Assembly: GCF_025717045.1 (NCBI RefSeq)
Contig: NZ_JAOVZN010000006.1
Span: 770,269 to 834,268, forward strand
Reading direction: 5' to 3'
Length of the DNA: 64,000 bases
From: Flavobacterium sp. SH_e
GTDB taxonomy: Bacteria > Bacteroidota > Bacteroidia > Flavobacteriales > Flavobacteriaceae
Part shown: positions 52,947 through 63,243 of the stretch, piece by piece
Numbering within the stretch: position 1 is the first letter of the stretch
Layout: every line of letters begins with the position of its first letter
Notes under the pieces: generated by a model
What the model saw: only the letters and a program-made list of their open reading frames with translations
Database searches by the model: none
Told to the model about the DNA's origin: nothing
Made by a program: the position numbers and the translations under genes

Positions 52947-55900
52947 GTGAAAGCAAAAGGACTATTTCTCGTATTTTTTGTGTTTTTTATTTTTCAATCC
53001 TGCGGTCGCAAATCAGCTGCAGATTTCAATTCGGATTTTTCGCTATTCAAAGATTACATTACCAGTTTTACGGGCGGAATCGTTTCTGTGGATTCTGATA
53101 TTCGTGTGGTTTTGGCATTTAATAAAAATGATTGGAAACCCAATCAAGAATTAGACGATGATTTGTTTGATATTTCGCCTAATGTTCACGGAAAAGTTAT
53201 AGCACTTTCAACAAATACTTTAGCTTTTATTCCAGAGAAAAAATTAGAAGCAGGAACAGAATATCAAGTTACTTTAAACTTAGATAAACTAACCGCCATT
53301 CCGAAAGAAAAAGAAAAGGAACTTTCTAAATTTAACTTTACAGTTAAAACGGTTAAACAGGATTTTGCCATAAATACGGCTGATATTCAATCATACAGTA
53401 AAGAATACCAATATTTGAACTGCACCCTTAAAACAGCAGATAATATTGATCTTGAAACGGCTATAAAATTAGTTCAAGCCAAACAAAAAGGAAATGATCT
53501 TAAAATAAAGTTTGATAAAGGCCCTGCTTCAGGCAAGGAATTTCATTTTATAATTGACAGCATTCAACGTTTTTCTGAAGCTTCCAATCTTGAAATTATT
53601 TATGATGGAAATGATTTTGATATTGACCAGAAAGGACAAATTGATTTTCCAATTACGAGCATCAATGAATTTAAAGTTATAAAAGTTGAAGTTCCAGACG
53701 GAAACAATCAGCAGGTTTTAATTAATTTCTCTGAACCATTAGAAAAAGATCAGGATTTTGCTGGATTGGTTTCGATTCAAAATACCAACAACCTGAAATT
53801 TTCTACACAAGGGAATTTACTTAAAGTGTACTTTAGCAATCAAAATGCGCCTAAAAAAGAAAAGACTGTAACAGTAGTTGCAGAAGAACCTATTGCTGTT
53901 GCTGCAGATTCGGCAGCCGTTGTGGTTGATTCAGCCGCAGTTGCAGTAGATTCAGCTGCCGCGGTTATAGAAGAAGCCGTTGAATATGTTCCAGACGAAG
54001 AACCAGAACAAGTTGTGACTGGTGAATTATTGTTGGAAGTTTTTCAAGGAATAGAAAGCCAGTATGGTAAGAAACTAGAAAATAATTATAGTGAAAAAAT
54101 TTCTTTTGATCAGATAAAACCAAACGTTCGTTTTATTAAAAATGGAACAATTCTGCCAAGTTCAAATAATTTAAAACTGAATTTCGAAGCCGTAAATCTT
54201 AGTGCTGTGGATGTAAAAGTCTATAAGATTTACAAAAACAATATTCTGCAATTTCTTCAATACAACGAATTAAACGGTGGACAAAATCTTAAAAAAGTAG
54301 CGCAGCCAATTGCCAAAACGACACTGAATTTAAGAGAAAGTACACTCGTAAATCTGGCAAAATGGAATACGTATGCGTTAGATTTATCTAAAATTATCAA
54401 GCCAGAACCTGGAGCGATTTATAGAGTTGAATTTGTTTATAAAAAGAAATACTCGCTTTATAAATGCGAAACATCAGATAATAGCGAAGATGAAGCTGAG
54501 GAAGAAGAAGTTGATGAAAACGATGTCAATTACAGCGGAAACTCTTACGACGATTATTACTATTATGATGATTACGACTGGAGAGAGAGTCAGGATCCTT
54601 GCACAGGTTCTTACTATTATAATGCAAGAATCGCAACCAATATTTTAGCTTCAGATTTAGGAGTTATTGCTAAAAGAGGAGAAAATAAATCGTATTTATT
54701 TGCTGTAAATAATATAGTTACAACAGAACCGGTTTCTAATGCAAGAGTTGATTTGTATAATTTCCAACAGCAAAAAATTGCAACAGAAGCAACAAGCAGC
54801 GAAGGTATTGCATCTTTCCAATTGGATAAATTCGCTTATTTTGCGATTGTTACTTTAGGAGATCAGTCGACTTATGTGAAACTTGATGATGGACTTTCGT
54901 TATCGGTAAGTAATTTTGATGTTGCGGGTGAGACTTTACAAAAAGGCCTAAAAGGATTTATTTATGGAGAAAGAGGTGTTTGGCGTCCAGGAGATATTTT
55001 GTATTTATCATTTATTTTGAATGATGCTGCAAATAAACTTCCGAAATCACATCCAATTAAATTCAGATTAAATGACCCGAACGGAAAAACAGTTTATCAG
55101 ACGGTTCAAAAAACCAATGAGCTGAATCATTATGCTATTGCATTTCGAACAAATCAAGATGCGCCTACAGGAAACTGGGAAGCAATGGTAAGTGTTGGTG
55201 GTGCTAAATTCTATAAGAGCATTAAGATTGAAACAATTAAACCGAATCGTTTAAAAATCAAAAATACATTTAGTAGAAAAACACTTTCTACTTCATATCC
55301 AAATACGGATAATCTTGAAGTAACTTGGCTTCATGGTGCAATTGCTAAGAATTTGAATGTAGAAATGCAAGCTAAATTCTCTCAGCAGACAACCACTTTT
55401 AAAGGTTATGAAAAATATACTTTTGATGACTTAGCGCGTCAATTCAGTACAGAAGAAATTAATGTTTTCTCTGGAAAATTAAACGAAAACGGAAAAGCAT
55501 CGGTAAACATTCAGCCAAGATTGCAAGGTCAGGCGCCTGGAATGTTGCGTGCATCATTCATTACAAAAGTGTATGAAGAAGGAGGAGATTTTAGTACAGA
55601 TGTGATGTCAATGACTTATTCTCCGTACAAAACTTACGTTGGAGTTAAAACGCCCGAACTGAACAAATACAGCATGCTTGAAACGAGAACAAACAATCGT
55701 TTTGATGTTGTAACGGTTGATGAAAACGGAAGACCAAAATCAGTTCGTAATCTAGAAGTAAGAGTTTACAAAGTAGACTGGAGATGGTGGTGGGATTCTT
55801 CGAGCGATAATTTATCAAATTACAATTCGTCGAATGCAACGACTTCGTACAAAACATTTGTAATCAATACAGATTCTAGCGGAAAAGGAAGTTTTCAATT

Positions 55901-58634
55901 TGCTTTGACAGATGAAGAATGGGGACGTTATTTAATTCGTGTTGCCGATCAAGAAGATGGTCATGCGACTTCTTTAACTGTAAATATCGACTGGCCAATT
56001 TGGTCTGGAAAAACACGAAACAGAGATGCTTCAACCGCTAATATGTTGGTATTTTCTACTGATAAAAAGAATTATGCAGTTGGAGAAAAAGCACAGATAT
56101 CTTTCCCTTCAAGTGAAGGCGGTCGCGCTTTAATTTCTGTAGAAAACGGTTCAAGAGTAGTGCAGACTATTTGGGCAGAAACCAAAAAAGGAGAAACAAA
56201 AGTTGAGGTTCCAATTACGGGAGCAATGGCGCCAAACGTTTATTTCAATATTACATTGTTACAGCCTCATGCTTCGACCAAAAATGATTCGCCGATTCGT
56301 ATGTACGGAATCGTTCCGATTGAAGTAGTTGATAAAAACACGATTTTGGCACCAACTTTAAATATGCCGGACGTATTAAGGCCAGAACAGCCGTTTACGG
56401 TAAAAGTGGGTGAGAAATTAGGGAAAGAAATGACGTATACCATTGCTGTTGTCGATGAAGGTCTTTTGGATTTAACTCGTTTTAAAACCCCAAATGCATG
56501 GGATAGTTTCTATGTTCGTGAAGCTTTAGGAGTGAAAACTTGGGATATTTATGATGATGTAATTGGCGCTTACGGCGGAAAAATAAACCAGATTTTCAGT
56601 ATTGGTGGTGACCAGGATTTAGGTGGAGGAAAAGCTAAAAAAGCTAATCGTTTTAAACCTGTTGTATTATACTACGGACCATTTAAATTAGGAAAAGGAG
56701 AAACAAAATCACATGAGTTAAAACTTCCAAAATACATTGGTTCTGTTCGAACAATGGTTGTAGCGGGAGATGCAAATACAAGCGCTTACGGAAGCGCTGA
56801 AAAAGCAACACAAGTTAAGAGTCCGTTGATGGTTTTGGCTTCTTTGCCAAGAAAGATTTCACCATCAGAAAAAGTGACATTGCCTGTAACGGTTTTTACA
56901 ACTGAGAATAAAATTAAAAACGTAACGATTCAGGTAAAAACAAGCAACGGATTGAAAGTAGCAGGAAGTGCGGTTCAAAAACTAAATTTTGCACAACCAG
57001 ATGAGAAAATGGCGTATTTTAATTTAGTTGTAGGTTCTGCAACAGGAATTGCAAAAGTTCAGGTAATCGCAACATCAGGGAGCGAGAAATCAACTTATGA
57101 TGTTGAAATCGATATGACGAATCCAAATCCAGTTACGAGTACTTTTACAGACGTTGTTTTAACGCCAAATAGCACTAAAACAATTTCTTGGAAAACGTTT
57201 GGAATCGCTGGAAGCAACAAGGCAAGACTGGAAGTTTCGTCTATGCCGTCTATGAACTTGAATGGAAGATTACAATTCTTGATTCAATACCCGCATGGAT
57301 GTGTAGAACAGACTACTTCATCTGTTTTCCCACAATTGTATTTGGGAGATGTTGCAGATATTGATGCTAAACGTAAAGATTTAATTCAAAAAAATATTGC
57401 AGCAGGAATTCAAAGATTAGGAAATTTCCAATTATCAAATGGCGGAATGCCTTACTGGCAAGGAAATGCAATTGCAGACGATTGGGGAACTTCTTATGCA
57501 GGACATTTCTTGATTGAAGCGGAGAAAAAAGGATATGTACTGCCAATAAACTTCAAATCAAAATGGCTTTCGTATCAGCAGAAAGAAGCAAAACAATGGC
57601 GATTTGAACCGAAATACGGAAATGACTTAGCGCAGGCATATCGTTTATACACGTTGGCTTTAGCAGGAAATGCCGATTTATCGTCAATGAACAGATTGCG
57701 TGAAACAAAAGGTATTTCAAACGAAAGTATGCTTCGTTTGGCTGCGGCTTATGTTTTAGCAGGTCAGAAATCAGCTGGACAGAGTTTGTTCTTAAAAACG
57801 AGTATCGACGGGAGTTCTGATGGATACAGCTATTACTATTACGGTTCAAGTGAAAGGAACAGAGCGATGGCTTTAGAAACAATGCTTCTTTTAGATCAAA
57901 AACAAAAAGCATTTGTTACTGCGACAAAATTAGCTAAAGAAATGTCAGCGAATCAATGGATGAGTACGCAAACAACGGCTTACTGTTTATATGCAATGTC
58001 GAAATTTGCGATGAGTAATGGTCCGAAAGGAATCAATATTCAGTTTAGTAAAAACGGAAAGGGCGAGACAATCAACACAGGTAAATCGGTTGCAGATCGC
58101 AGTTTGTGTGTTGCTTCTGGCACAAACAGTATTACGTTAAAAAACAACAAAGCTAATACGGTTTATGTTCGCGTGTTAAACACAGGAATTCTGCCAATCG
58201 GACAAGAAAATGCAGTTCAAAGCGATGTTACTGCTTCTATTGTTTTCAAAAACAGAAAAGGAAGTGTAATTAATGTTTCAAGAATTAATCAGGGAACTGA
58301 ATTTGTTGCAGAGGTTACGATTAAAAACCAAAGAGGAGAAAGTGTTCAAAACGTGGCGTTATCACAAATTCTGCCTTCAGGATTCGAAATTGTAAATACT
58401 CGCTTCACAGATTATGGAGACGCTGTAAATAATATTGCAGATTATATTGATATTCGTGATGACAGAACGAATTTCTATTTCGGAATGAAAGCCAGAGAAA
58501 CCAAAGTTTTCAGAATCCTACTAAACGCATCATATTTAGGAAATTATTATTTACCTGGATTGCAATGCGAAGCGATGTATGATAATACGTTCTTAGCGAG
58601 AACAAAAGGATTCTGGGTTGAGGTTGTGAAGTAA
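52947..58634 (+). CDS. Bacterial alpha-2-macroglobulin family lipoprotein
   Basis: A 1895-residue surface or periplasmic lipoprotein (lipobox FQSC near residue 24). It contains MG-type beta domains in series, an Ala/Val/Asp-rich linker (about residues 310-350), an acidic Tyr/Asp-rich patch (about 515-550), the MG bait region and a thioester motif C1452-V-E-Q (GCVEQTTSSVF), then an alpha-helical thioester domain. Bacterial macroglobulins trap proteases. It is followed by pbpC, the usual partnership. Confidence 0.94.
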   Translation: MKAKGLFLVFFVFFIFQSCGRKSAADFNSDFSLFKDYITSFTGGIVSVDSDIRVVLAFNKNDWKPNQELDDDLFDISPNVHGKVIALSTNTLAFIPEKKLEAGTEYQVTLNLDKLTAIPKEKEKELSKFNFTVKTVKQDFAINTADIQSYSKEYQYLNCTLKTADNIDLETAIKLVQAKQKGNDLKIKFDKGPASGKEFHFIIDSIQRFSEASNLEIIYDGNDFDIDQKGQIDFPITSINEFKVIKVEVPDGNNQQVLINFSEPLEKDQDFAGLVSIQNTNNLKFSTQGNLLKVYFSNQNAPKKEKTVTVVAEEPIAVAADSAAVVVDSAAVAVDSAAAVIEEAVEYVPDEEPEQVVTGELLLEVFQGIESQYGKKLENNYSEKISFDQIKPNVRFIKNGTILPSSNNLKLNFEAVNLSAVDVKVYKIYKNNILQFLQYNELNGGQNLKKVAQPIAKTTLNLRESTLVNLAKWNTYALDLSKIIKPEPGAIYRVEFVYKKKYSLYKCETSDNSEDEAEEEEVDENDVNYSGNSYDDYYYYDDYDWRESQDPCTGSYYYNARIATNILASDLGVIAKRGENKSYLFAVNNIVTTEPVSNARVDLYNFQQQKIATEATSSEGIASFQLDKFAYFAIVTLGDQSTYVKLDDGLSLSVSNFDVAGETLQKGLKGFIYGERGVWRPGDILYLSFILNDAANKLPKSHPIKFRLNDPNGKTVYQTVQKTNELNHYAIAFRTNQDAPTGNWEAMVSVGGAKFYKSIKIETIKPNRLKIKNTFSRKTLSTSYPNTDNLEVTWLHGAIAKNLNVEMQAKFSQQTTTFKGYEKYTFDDLARQFSTEEINVFSGKLNENGKASVNIQPRLQGQAPGMLRASFITKVYEEGGDFSTDVMSMTYSPYKTYVGVKTPELNKYSMLETRTNNRFDVVTVDENGRPKSVRNLEVRVYKVDWRWWWDSSSDNLSNYNSSNATTSYKTFVINTDSSGKGSFQFALTDEEWGRYLIRVADQEDGHATSLTVNIDWPIWSGKTRNRDASTANMLVFSTDKKNYAVGEKAQISFPSSEGGRALISVENGSRVVQTIWAETKKGETKVEVPITGAMAPNVYFNITLLQPHASTKNDSPIRMYGIVPIEVVDKNTILAPTLNMPDVLRPEQPFTVKVGEKLGKEMTYTIAVVDEGLLDLTRFKTPNAWDSFYVREALGVKTWDIYDDVIGAYGGKINQIFSIGGDQDLGGGKAKKANRFKPVVLYYGPFKLGKGETKSHELKLPKYIGSVRTMVVAGDANTSAYGSAEKATQVKSPLMVLASLPRKISPSEKVTLPVTVFTTENKIKNVTIQVKTSNGLKVAGSAVQKLNFAQPDEKMAYFNLVVGSATGIAKVQVIATSGSEKSTYDVEIDMTNPNPVTSTFTDVVLTPNSTKTISWKTFGIAGSNKARLEVSSMPSMNLNGRLQFLIQYPHGCVEQTTSSVFPQLYLGDVADIDAKRKDLIQKNIAAGIQRLGNFQLSNGGMPYWQGNAIADDWGTSYAGHFLIEAEKKGYVLPINFKSKWLSYQQKEAKQWRFEPKYGNDLAQAYRLYTLALAGNADLSSMNRLRETKGISNESMLRLAAAYVLAGQKSAGQSLFLKTSIDGSSDGYSYYYYGSSERNRAMALETMLLLDQKQKAFVTATKLAKEMSANQWMSTQTTAYCLYAMSKFAMSNGPKGINIQFSKNGKGETINTGKSVADRSLCVASGTNSITLKNNKANTVYVRVLNTGILPIGQENAVQSDVTASIVFKNRKGSVINVSRINQGTEFVAEVTIKNQRGESVQNVALSQILPSGFEIVNTRFTDYGDAVNNIADYIDIRDDRTNFYFGMKARETKVFRILLNASYLGNYYLPGLQCEAMYDNTFLARTKGFWVEVVK

Positions 58635-58650
58635 AATTTATATAGTACAC

Positions 58651-58772
58651 GTATCCTAACAGGTTTCCAAAACCTGTTAGGTATTTTATAGATATAGTGA
58701 AGAAGTTTTTATTTTTTCTTTTAGGAAAGGATAAAGAATACCTAACAGGTTTTGGAAACCTGTTAGGATACA
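58651..58772. repeat. Paired ACCTAACAGG/CCTGTTAGG inverted repeats
   Basis: Two hairpins, TATCCTAACAGGTTTCC.. (58652-58684) and CCTAACAGGTTTTGG.. (58741-58770), each with an internal inverted repeat, are themselves inverted relative to each other around about 55 bases. They resemble the hairpin at 22289-22323. Confidence 0.75.
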
Positions 58773-58788
58773 AAACAACAACATAATT

Positions 58789-61164
58789 TTGAAAAATAAA
58801 TTAAAAGCGTTTCTTCAACGCATTATAGAATGGATAAAAAGAAACAAAATAAAATCAGCAATTGCATTTCTGCTCTTGCTGATTTACTATTTTTCGATAC
58901 CTCGAACTTTATTCAAAGAACCCTATTCCACAGTTATTGAAAGCAAAGAAGGAGAACTTCTTGGAGCTAAAATTGCTACTGATGGACAATGGCGTTTTCC
59001 TGCGCAAGATAGCGTTCCAGATAAATTCAAGAAGTGCATTGTGTATTTTGAAGATGAGTATTTCTACAAACATCCTGGTTTCAATCCTGGTGCGATGATT
59101 AATGCTTTTAAGCAGAATAGAAAAGTAGGAAAAGTAGTTCGAGGAGGAAGTACTTTAACACAACAAGTTATTCGATTATCCCGAAAAGGAAAAAACAGAA
59201 CCTATTTTGAGAAAATAATCGAAATAATTCTCGCAACAAGATTAGAATTAGGATATTCTAAAAATGAAATTCTCGAAATGTATGCTGCGCACGCACCATT
59301 TGGAGGTAACGTTGTGGGATTAGAAATGGCTTCGTGGCGTTATTTTGGGGTGCAGTCCAATCAATTATCTTGGGCCGAAAATGCAGTTTTGGCTGTTTTA
59401 CCGAATGCACCTAGTTTGATTTATCCGGGGAAAAACCAAATAAAACTATTAAACAAACGTAATCGACTTTTGTTAAAATTACATCAAGAAGGCATAATAG
59501 ACAAACAGACGTATGAACTTTCTATAGAAGAGCCATTGCCTCAAAAACCTTATGATCTGCCTCAAATTGCACCACATTTATTGCAAAGAGTGGCAAAAAA
59601 TGAAGAAGGAACAAGAGTAAAAACCACGATTGATAATGCCTTACAGAATAGAATAAATCAAATCGCTAGATATTATTACAATCAATACAAACAGAATGAA
59701 GTGTATAATCTGGCCATTTTGGTTATTGATGTTCAGAGTAGAAATGTAATGAGTTACGTTGGAAATTCTCCAGCAGATGCAGATCATCAAAAAGATGTTG
59801 ATATTATTGATGCTCCAAGAAGTACAGGAAGTATTTTGAAACCACTTTTGTATAGTGCAATGCTTGATGATGGTGAATTGTTACCAAATACTTTAATTGC
59901 CGATATTCCAACGCAGATTTCTGGATATACTCCTCAGAATTTTAATCTAACTTTTGACGGTGCTGTTCCAGCGCATAGAGCCTTATCGCGATCGTTAAAT
60001 ATTCCAGCGGTTTTAATGCTTCAGGAATTTACAGTCAATAAATTTTATGAAGAATTGCAAAAATTCAAATTGAAGAATATAAATAAAACTCCTGACCATT
60101 ATGGTTTATCACTTATTTTAGGTGGTGCAGAAAGTAATTTATGGGATTTATGCCGAACGTATGCCAATTTATCTTCAACGTTAAATTATTATACTAAAAA
60201 TAAAAGTCAATACAGAACAAATGAATTTACAGAGCTGAATTACAAAAATGATTTTAAGCCCGATTTTGGCTCAGAAACCAATCAAAAGAATATTCTGGGC
60301 GCTGGATCAATTTGGTTAACGTATAACGCAATGGAAGAGGTTAATAGGCCCGAAGGAGATGAAGCTTGGAAGTTCTATGACAGTTCATTAAAAATCGCAT
60401 GGAAAACCGGAACCAGTTTCGGAAATCGTGATGCTTGGGCAATTGGAACCAATTCAAGATATGTTGTCGGAATTTGGGTTGGAAATGCAACAGGAGAAGG
60501 AAGACCAACTTTAACAGGAGTTGCCAGCGCAGCACCAATTTTATTTGACGTTTTTAATTTATTGCCGAGACAAAGATGGTTTGATACTCCGTACAATGAT
60601 TTAGCCGAAGTTGAAGTTTGTCGTTTAAGCGGTTATTTGGCAAAAGACAATTGTCCTAAAATTAAACAATGGGTTACTAAAAAAGGTAAATCGACTAAAG
60701 TTTGCCCGTATCATAAAACCATTCATTTAGACAAAGCAGAACAATTTCAGGTTAATAGCAGTTGCGAAAGCGTAGATAATATTGTGACAAAAAATTGGTT
60801 TGTTTTACCCCCTGTAATGGCATGGTATTATAAAAGTCAGCATATTGAATATTTGCCGTTACCGCCGTTTAAAGAAGGTTGCGAAGGAATACAAGCCACA
60901 ACAATGGATTTTATTTACCCAAAAGCAAACAGTAAAATCTACTTAACTAAGGATTTTAACAGCAATGTTCAACCTGTAATTTTAAAAGTAGCTTATTCTG
61001 AAAGGGATAAAGAATTGTTTTGGTATGTTGATAATGTGTATAAAGCAACAACAAAAACCTTTCATGAATTACCAATTACACCTACAACAGGCATACATTA
61101 TATTACAGTTGTAGATGCCTCAGGAAATGAAATTAGACGTAAAATAGAGATTATTAGGGAATAA
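58789..61164 (+). CDS. pbpC: Penicillin-binding protein 1C
   Basis: A 791-residue bifunctional peptidoglycan glycosyltransferase/transpeptidase. It has one N-terminal membrane segment, a GT51 domain (about 60-235; EDEYFYKHPGFNPGAM and GGSTLTQQVIRL), a transpeptidase (SILKPLLY with the catalytic Ser, KTGTSFGNRD) and a C-terminal PBP1C extension (residues about 700-791). Start codon is TTG at 58789. It lies just after the alpha-2-macroglobulin gene, the known PbpC-macroglobulin pairing proposed for wall repair on protease attack. Confidence 0.94.
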   Translation: MKNKLKAFLQRIIEWIKRNKIKSAIAFLLLLIYYFSIPRTLFKEPYSTVIESKEGELLGAKIATDGQWRFPAQDSVPDKFKKCIVYFEDEYFYKHPGFNPGAMINAFKQNRKVGKVVRGGSTLTQQVIRLSRKGKNRTYFEKIIEIILATRLELGYSKNEILEMYAAHAPFGGNVVGLEMASWRYFGVQSNQLSWAENAVLAVLPNAPSLIYPGKNQIKLLNKRNRLLLKLHQEGIIDKQTYELSIEEPLPQKPYDLPQIAPHLLQRVAKNEEGTRVKTTIDNALQNRINQIARYYYNQYKQNEVYNLAILVIDVQSRNVMSYVGNSPADADHQKDVDIIDAPRSTGSILKPLLYSAMLDDGELLPNTLIADIPTQISGYTPQNFNLTFDGAVPAHRALSRSLNIPAVLMLQEFTVNKFYEELQKFKLKNINKTPDHYGLSLILGGAESNLWDLCRTYANLSSTLNYYTKNKSQYRTNEFTELNYKNDFKPDFGSETNQKNILGAGSIWLTYNAMEEVNRPEGDEAWKFYDSSLKIAWKTGTSFGNRDAWAIGTNSRYVVGIWVGNATGEGRPTLTGVASAAPILFDVFNLLPRQRWFDTPYNDLAEVEVCRLSGYLAKDNCPKIKQWVTKKGKSTKVCPYHKTIHLDKAEQFQVNSSCESVDNIVTKNWFVLPPVMAWYYKSQHIEYLPLPPFKEGCEGIQATTMDFIYPKANSKIYLTKDFNSNVQPVILKVAYSERDKELFWYVDNVYKATTKTFHELPITPTTGIHYITVVDASGNEIRRKIEIIRE

Positions 61165-61176
61165 ATTTCAAACTTT

Positions 61177-61248
61177 TTGTCAGGCTGAACGAAGTCGAAG
61201 CCCACGAGTGTCAATTGGAGTGCTCTTCGACTTCGCTCAGGGTGACAA
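61177..61248. repeat. Inverted repeat TTGTCAGGCTGAACGAAGTC type
   Basis: TTGTCAGGCTGAACGAAGTC from 61177 pairs imperfectly with GACTTCGCTCAGGGTGACAA ending at 61248. It is a common palindromic type distinct from the GTCATTTCGACGAAGG family but similar in design. Confidence 0.7.
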
Positions 61249-61276
61249 TCGAAACTTCTTTAGATATAATGCATAA

Positions 61277-61309
61277 AAAAACCGCCAATCTTTCGAAAGG
61301 CGGTTTTTG
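61277..61309. terminator. Bidirectional terminator between pbpC and rng
   Basis: AAAAACCGCC (61277-61286) pairs with GGCGGTTTTT (61299-61308), with A and T runs on both sides. Confidence 0.9.
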
Positions 61310-61313
61310 TTTT

Positions 61314-62858
61314 TTATTCTGAAATAACATTTCCTTTTTTATCATAGAAATGGTATTCTAAGTACGTGTAAGCGTCACGAGGTATGATTTTCACCCATTT
61401 CTTATGTTCAAAAAACCATTTTGAACGTAATGATGGAAAACCTTTGCTGAGGTATGCAGCCACAAACGGGTGTGTGTTTAGCACAACTTTATTGTGGGTT
61501 TTTAAAAGTCTTTCTAAATCAGAAGTGATCTTGTCAATTATTAGTATTGGCGCTTCAATTTCGCCATTAACTTTATTTGGATCTTCCTCTCTGGTTTTAA
61601 TATTAACTTCTGGTCTTACGCGCTGTCTTGTAATCTGAACAAGTCCAAATTTACTTGGCGGTAATATTTTATGCTTTGCTTTATCGTCGCTCATTTCTTC
61701 TCGCAAGAAGTCGAACAAAACTTTCCTATTTTCTGGATTAGACATATCGATAAAATCAACTACGATTATTCCACCCATATCTCGAAGACGTAATTGTCTT
61801 GCGATTTCTGCTGCGGCAATCATATTTACTTCCATGGCTGTATCTTCTTGGTTGGTCGCCTTGTTAGAACGGTTTCCGCTGTTTACGTCTATAACGTGAA
61901 GAGCTTCGGTATGTTCTATGATAAGATAGGCACCTTTACTCATGGAAACAGTTCTGCCAAAAGAAGTTTTGATTTGTCTCTCTATATTATATTTCTCAAA
62001 AATCGGAGTATCATTTGATTGATAAAACTTGACAATTGATTGTTTCGAAGGTGCAATTTCTTGCAGATATTCCTTCGTTTGATGGTACAACTCTTCATCA
62101 TCTATTTGAATACCGCTGAAGGTATCATTGAATACATCTCTTAATATTGAAGAAGCTCTATTAAGCTCTCCTAATACTTTTGATGGATGATGAGCAGTTG
62201 GTAATTTTTTACACATTGCAGACCATCTGCCAAGCAGGTTCTGCAAATCTTTTTCTAATTCGGCTACGTTTTTGCCTTCGGCTACTGTACGAACAATAAC
62301 ACCAAATCCTTTAGGTTTGATCGATAGAACAAGTTTTTTTAGACGATCCTTTTCTTTTTTGTCTTCTATTTTTTGAGAAATAGAAACACGATCAGAAAAA
62401 GGAACTAGAACGATAAATCTTCCAGCAAGAGAAAGCTCAGCACTTATTCTTGGACCTTTGGTCGATATAGGTTCTTTAACTACTTGAACTAAGACAGATT
62501 GATTGGCACTTAAAATATCAGTAATGATGCCATCTTTGTCAATCTCTTTTTCAAACTGAAAGGTTTTTAGGGAGAAATCTTTTATTTTACCTGCGCTTAC
62601 AAGTTTTATGAATTTCAGCTGAGAAGCTAGATTTGGACCCAAATCGTGATAATGTAAAAAGGCGTCTTTTTCAAAGCCTACATTCACAAAAGCAGCATTA
62701 AGTCCAGCAACTGGTTTTCTGATTTTGGCAATAAAAATATCGCCAACCTGAAAGTTGCTTTTTTCTTCTTCTTTGTGTAATTCAATTAGTTTTCCATCTT
62801 TTAATAAGGCAAAATCTACGGCTTCAGAACTAGATCTAATGATTAATTCTTTATTCAC
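61314..62858 (-). CDS. rng: Ribonuclease E/G family protein
   Basis: A 514-residue endoribonuclease of the RNase G type, for 5S/16S rRNA and mRNA processing. It has an N-terminal S1 domain (about 38-125), the DNase I-like catalytic core (GGIIVVDFIDMSNPENR with Asp/Asn), and a tail without the long degradosome scaffold of RNase E. It is upstream-side of the HU gene with a small basic-protein gene between, an arrangement typical in Flavobacteria. Confidence 0.94.
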   Translation of the reverse strand: MNKELIIRSSSEAVDFALLKDGKLIELHKEEEKSNFQVGDIFIAKIRKPVAGLNAAFVNVGFEKDAFLHYHDLGPNLASQLKFIKLVSAGKIKDFSLKTFQFEKEIDKDGIITDILSANQSVLVQVVKEPISTKGPRISAELSLAGRFIVLVPFSDRVSISQKIEDKKEKDRLKKLVLSIKPKGFGVIVRTVAEGKNVAELEKDLQNLLGRWSAMCKKLPTAHHPSKVLGELNRASSILRDVFNDTFSGIQIDDEELYHQTKEYLQEIAPSKQSIVKFYQSNDTPIFEKYNIERQIKTSFGRTVSMSKGAYLIIEHTEALHVIDVNSGNRSNKATNQEDTAMEVNMIAAAEIARQLRLRDMGGIIVVDFIDMSNPENRKVLFDFLREEMSDDKAKHKILPPSKFGLVQITRQRVRPEVNIKTREEDPNKVNGEIEAPILIIDKITSDLERLLKTHNKVVLNTHPFVAAYLSKGFPSLRSKWFFEHKKWVKIIPRDAYTYLEYHFYDKKGNVISE

Positions 62859-62924
62859 ACTGTAAATTTTTATCTGTTTTTTCAGAAAATAGAAATTAGA
62901 AATAAGAGATATAGATTTAAAAGA

Positions 62925-62958
62925 AAATCTAAAATCTGAAATCTAAAATCTAAAATCT
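62925..62958. repeat. AATCTAAAATC-type intergenic repeat
   Basis: AAAATCTAAAATCTGAAATC then TAAAATCTAAAATC in the gap between the basic protein gene and rng. Confidence 0.5.
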
Positions 62959-63104
62959 TATCTACAGATGGATTAAACAATATTTTTAACAGGTATTAAC
63001 CCGGAGAAAACTAGCTGGCAGTTTGCAGTTCTAAGTAATCAGTGGACTGAACACTAAAAACTGATGACTGAATACTAATTTTCAATTTCAATGAACGTTT
63101 AAAA

Positions 63105-63136
63105 AGAAAAAAGTAGTTTAAAACTACTTTTTCTTT
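63105..63136 (-). terminator. Terminator overlapping the stop of the basic protein gene
   Basis: On the minus strand AAAAAGTAGTTT and AAACTACTTTTTT form a hairpin, with the TAG stop inside the 5' arm, then T residues. The gene's end doubles as its terminator. Confidence 0.75.
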
Positions 63137-63216
63137 TTGTGGCGGTTAGCTCTCGCTCTTTTCTTACGTTTGTGAGTAGCTACCTTATGTCTCTTTCTTT
63201 TTTTACCACTTGGCAT
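63124..63216 (-). CDS. 30-residue Lys/Arg-rich basic protein
   Basis: A tiny ORF of 31 codons including the stop, encoding MPSGKKRKRHKVATHKRKKR followed by ARANRHKKKK. Almost two-thirds of the residues are Lys, Arg or His. Its place between the HU gene and rng, a promoter on the HU side, and a terminator at its very end all mark it as a real gene. The composition suggests RNA or ribosome binding; a small ribosomal or ribosome-associated protein is the likeliest identity. Homology cannot be checked here. Confidence 0.8.
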   Translation of the reverse strand: MPSGKKRKRHKVATHKRKKRARANRHKKKK

Positions 63217-63243
63217 ATCGTGTCAGATTTATGTTAATTAATA

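Noticed and set aside
54427..54648. An ORF on the plus strand inside the macroglobulin gene.
   Set aside because: It is a shadow frame caused by the low-complexity acidic region; no start or composition supports it.
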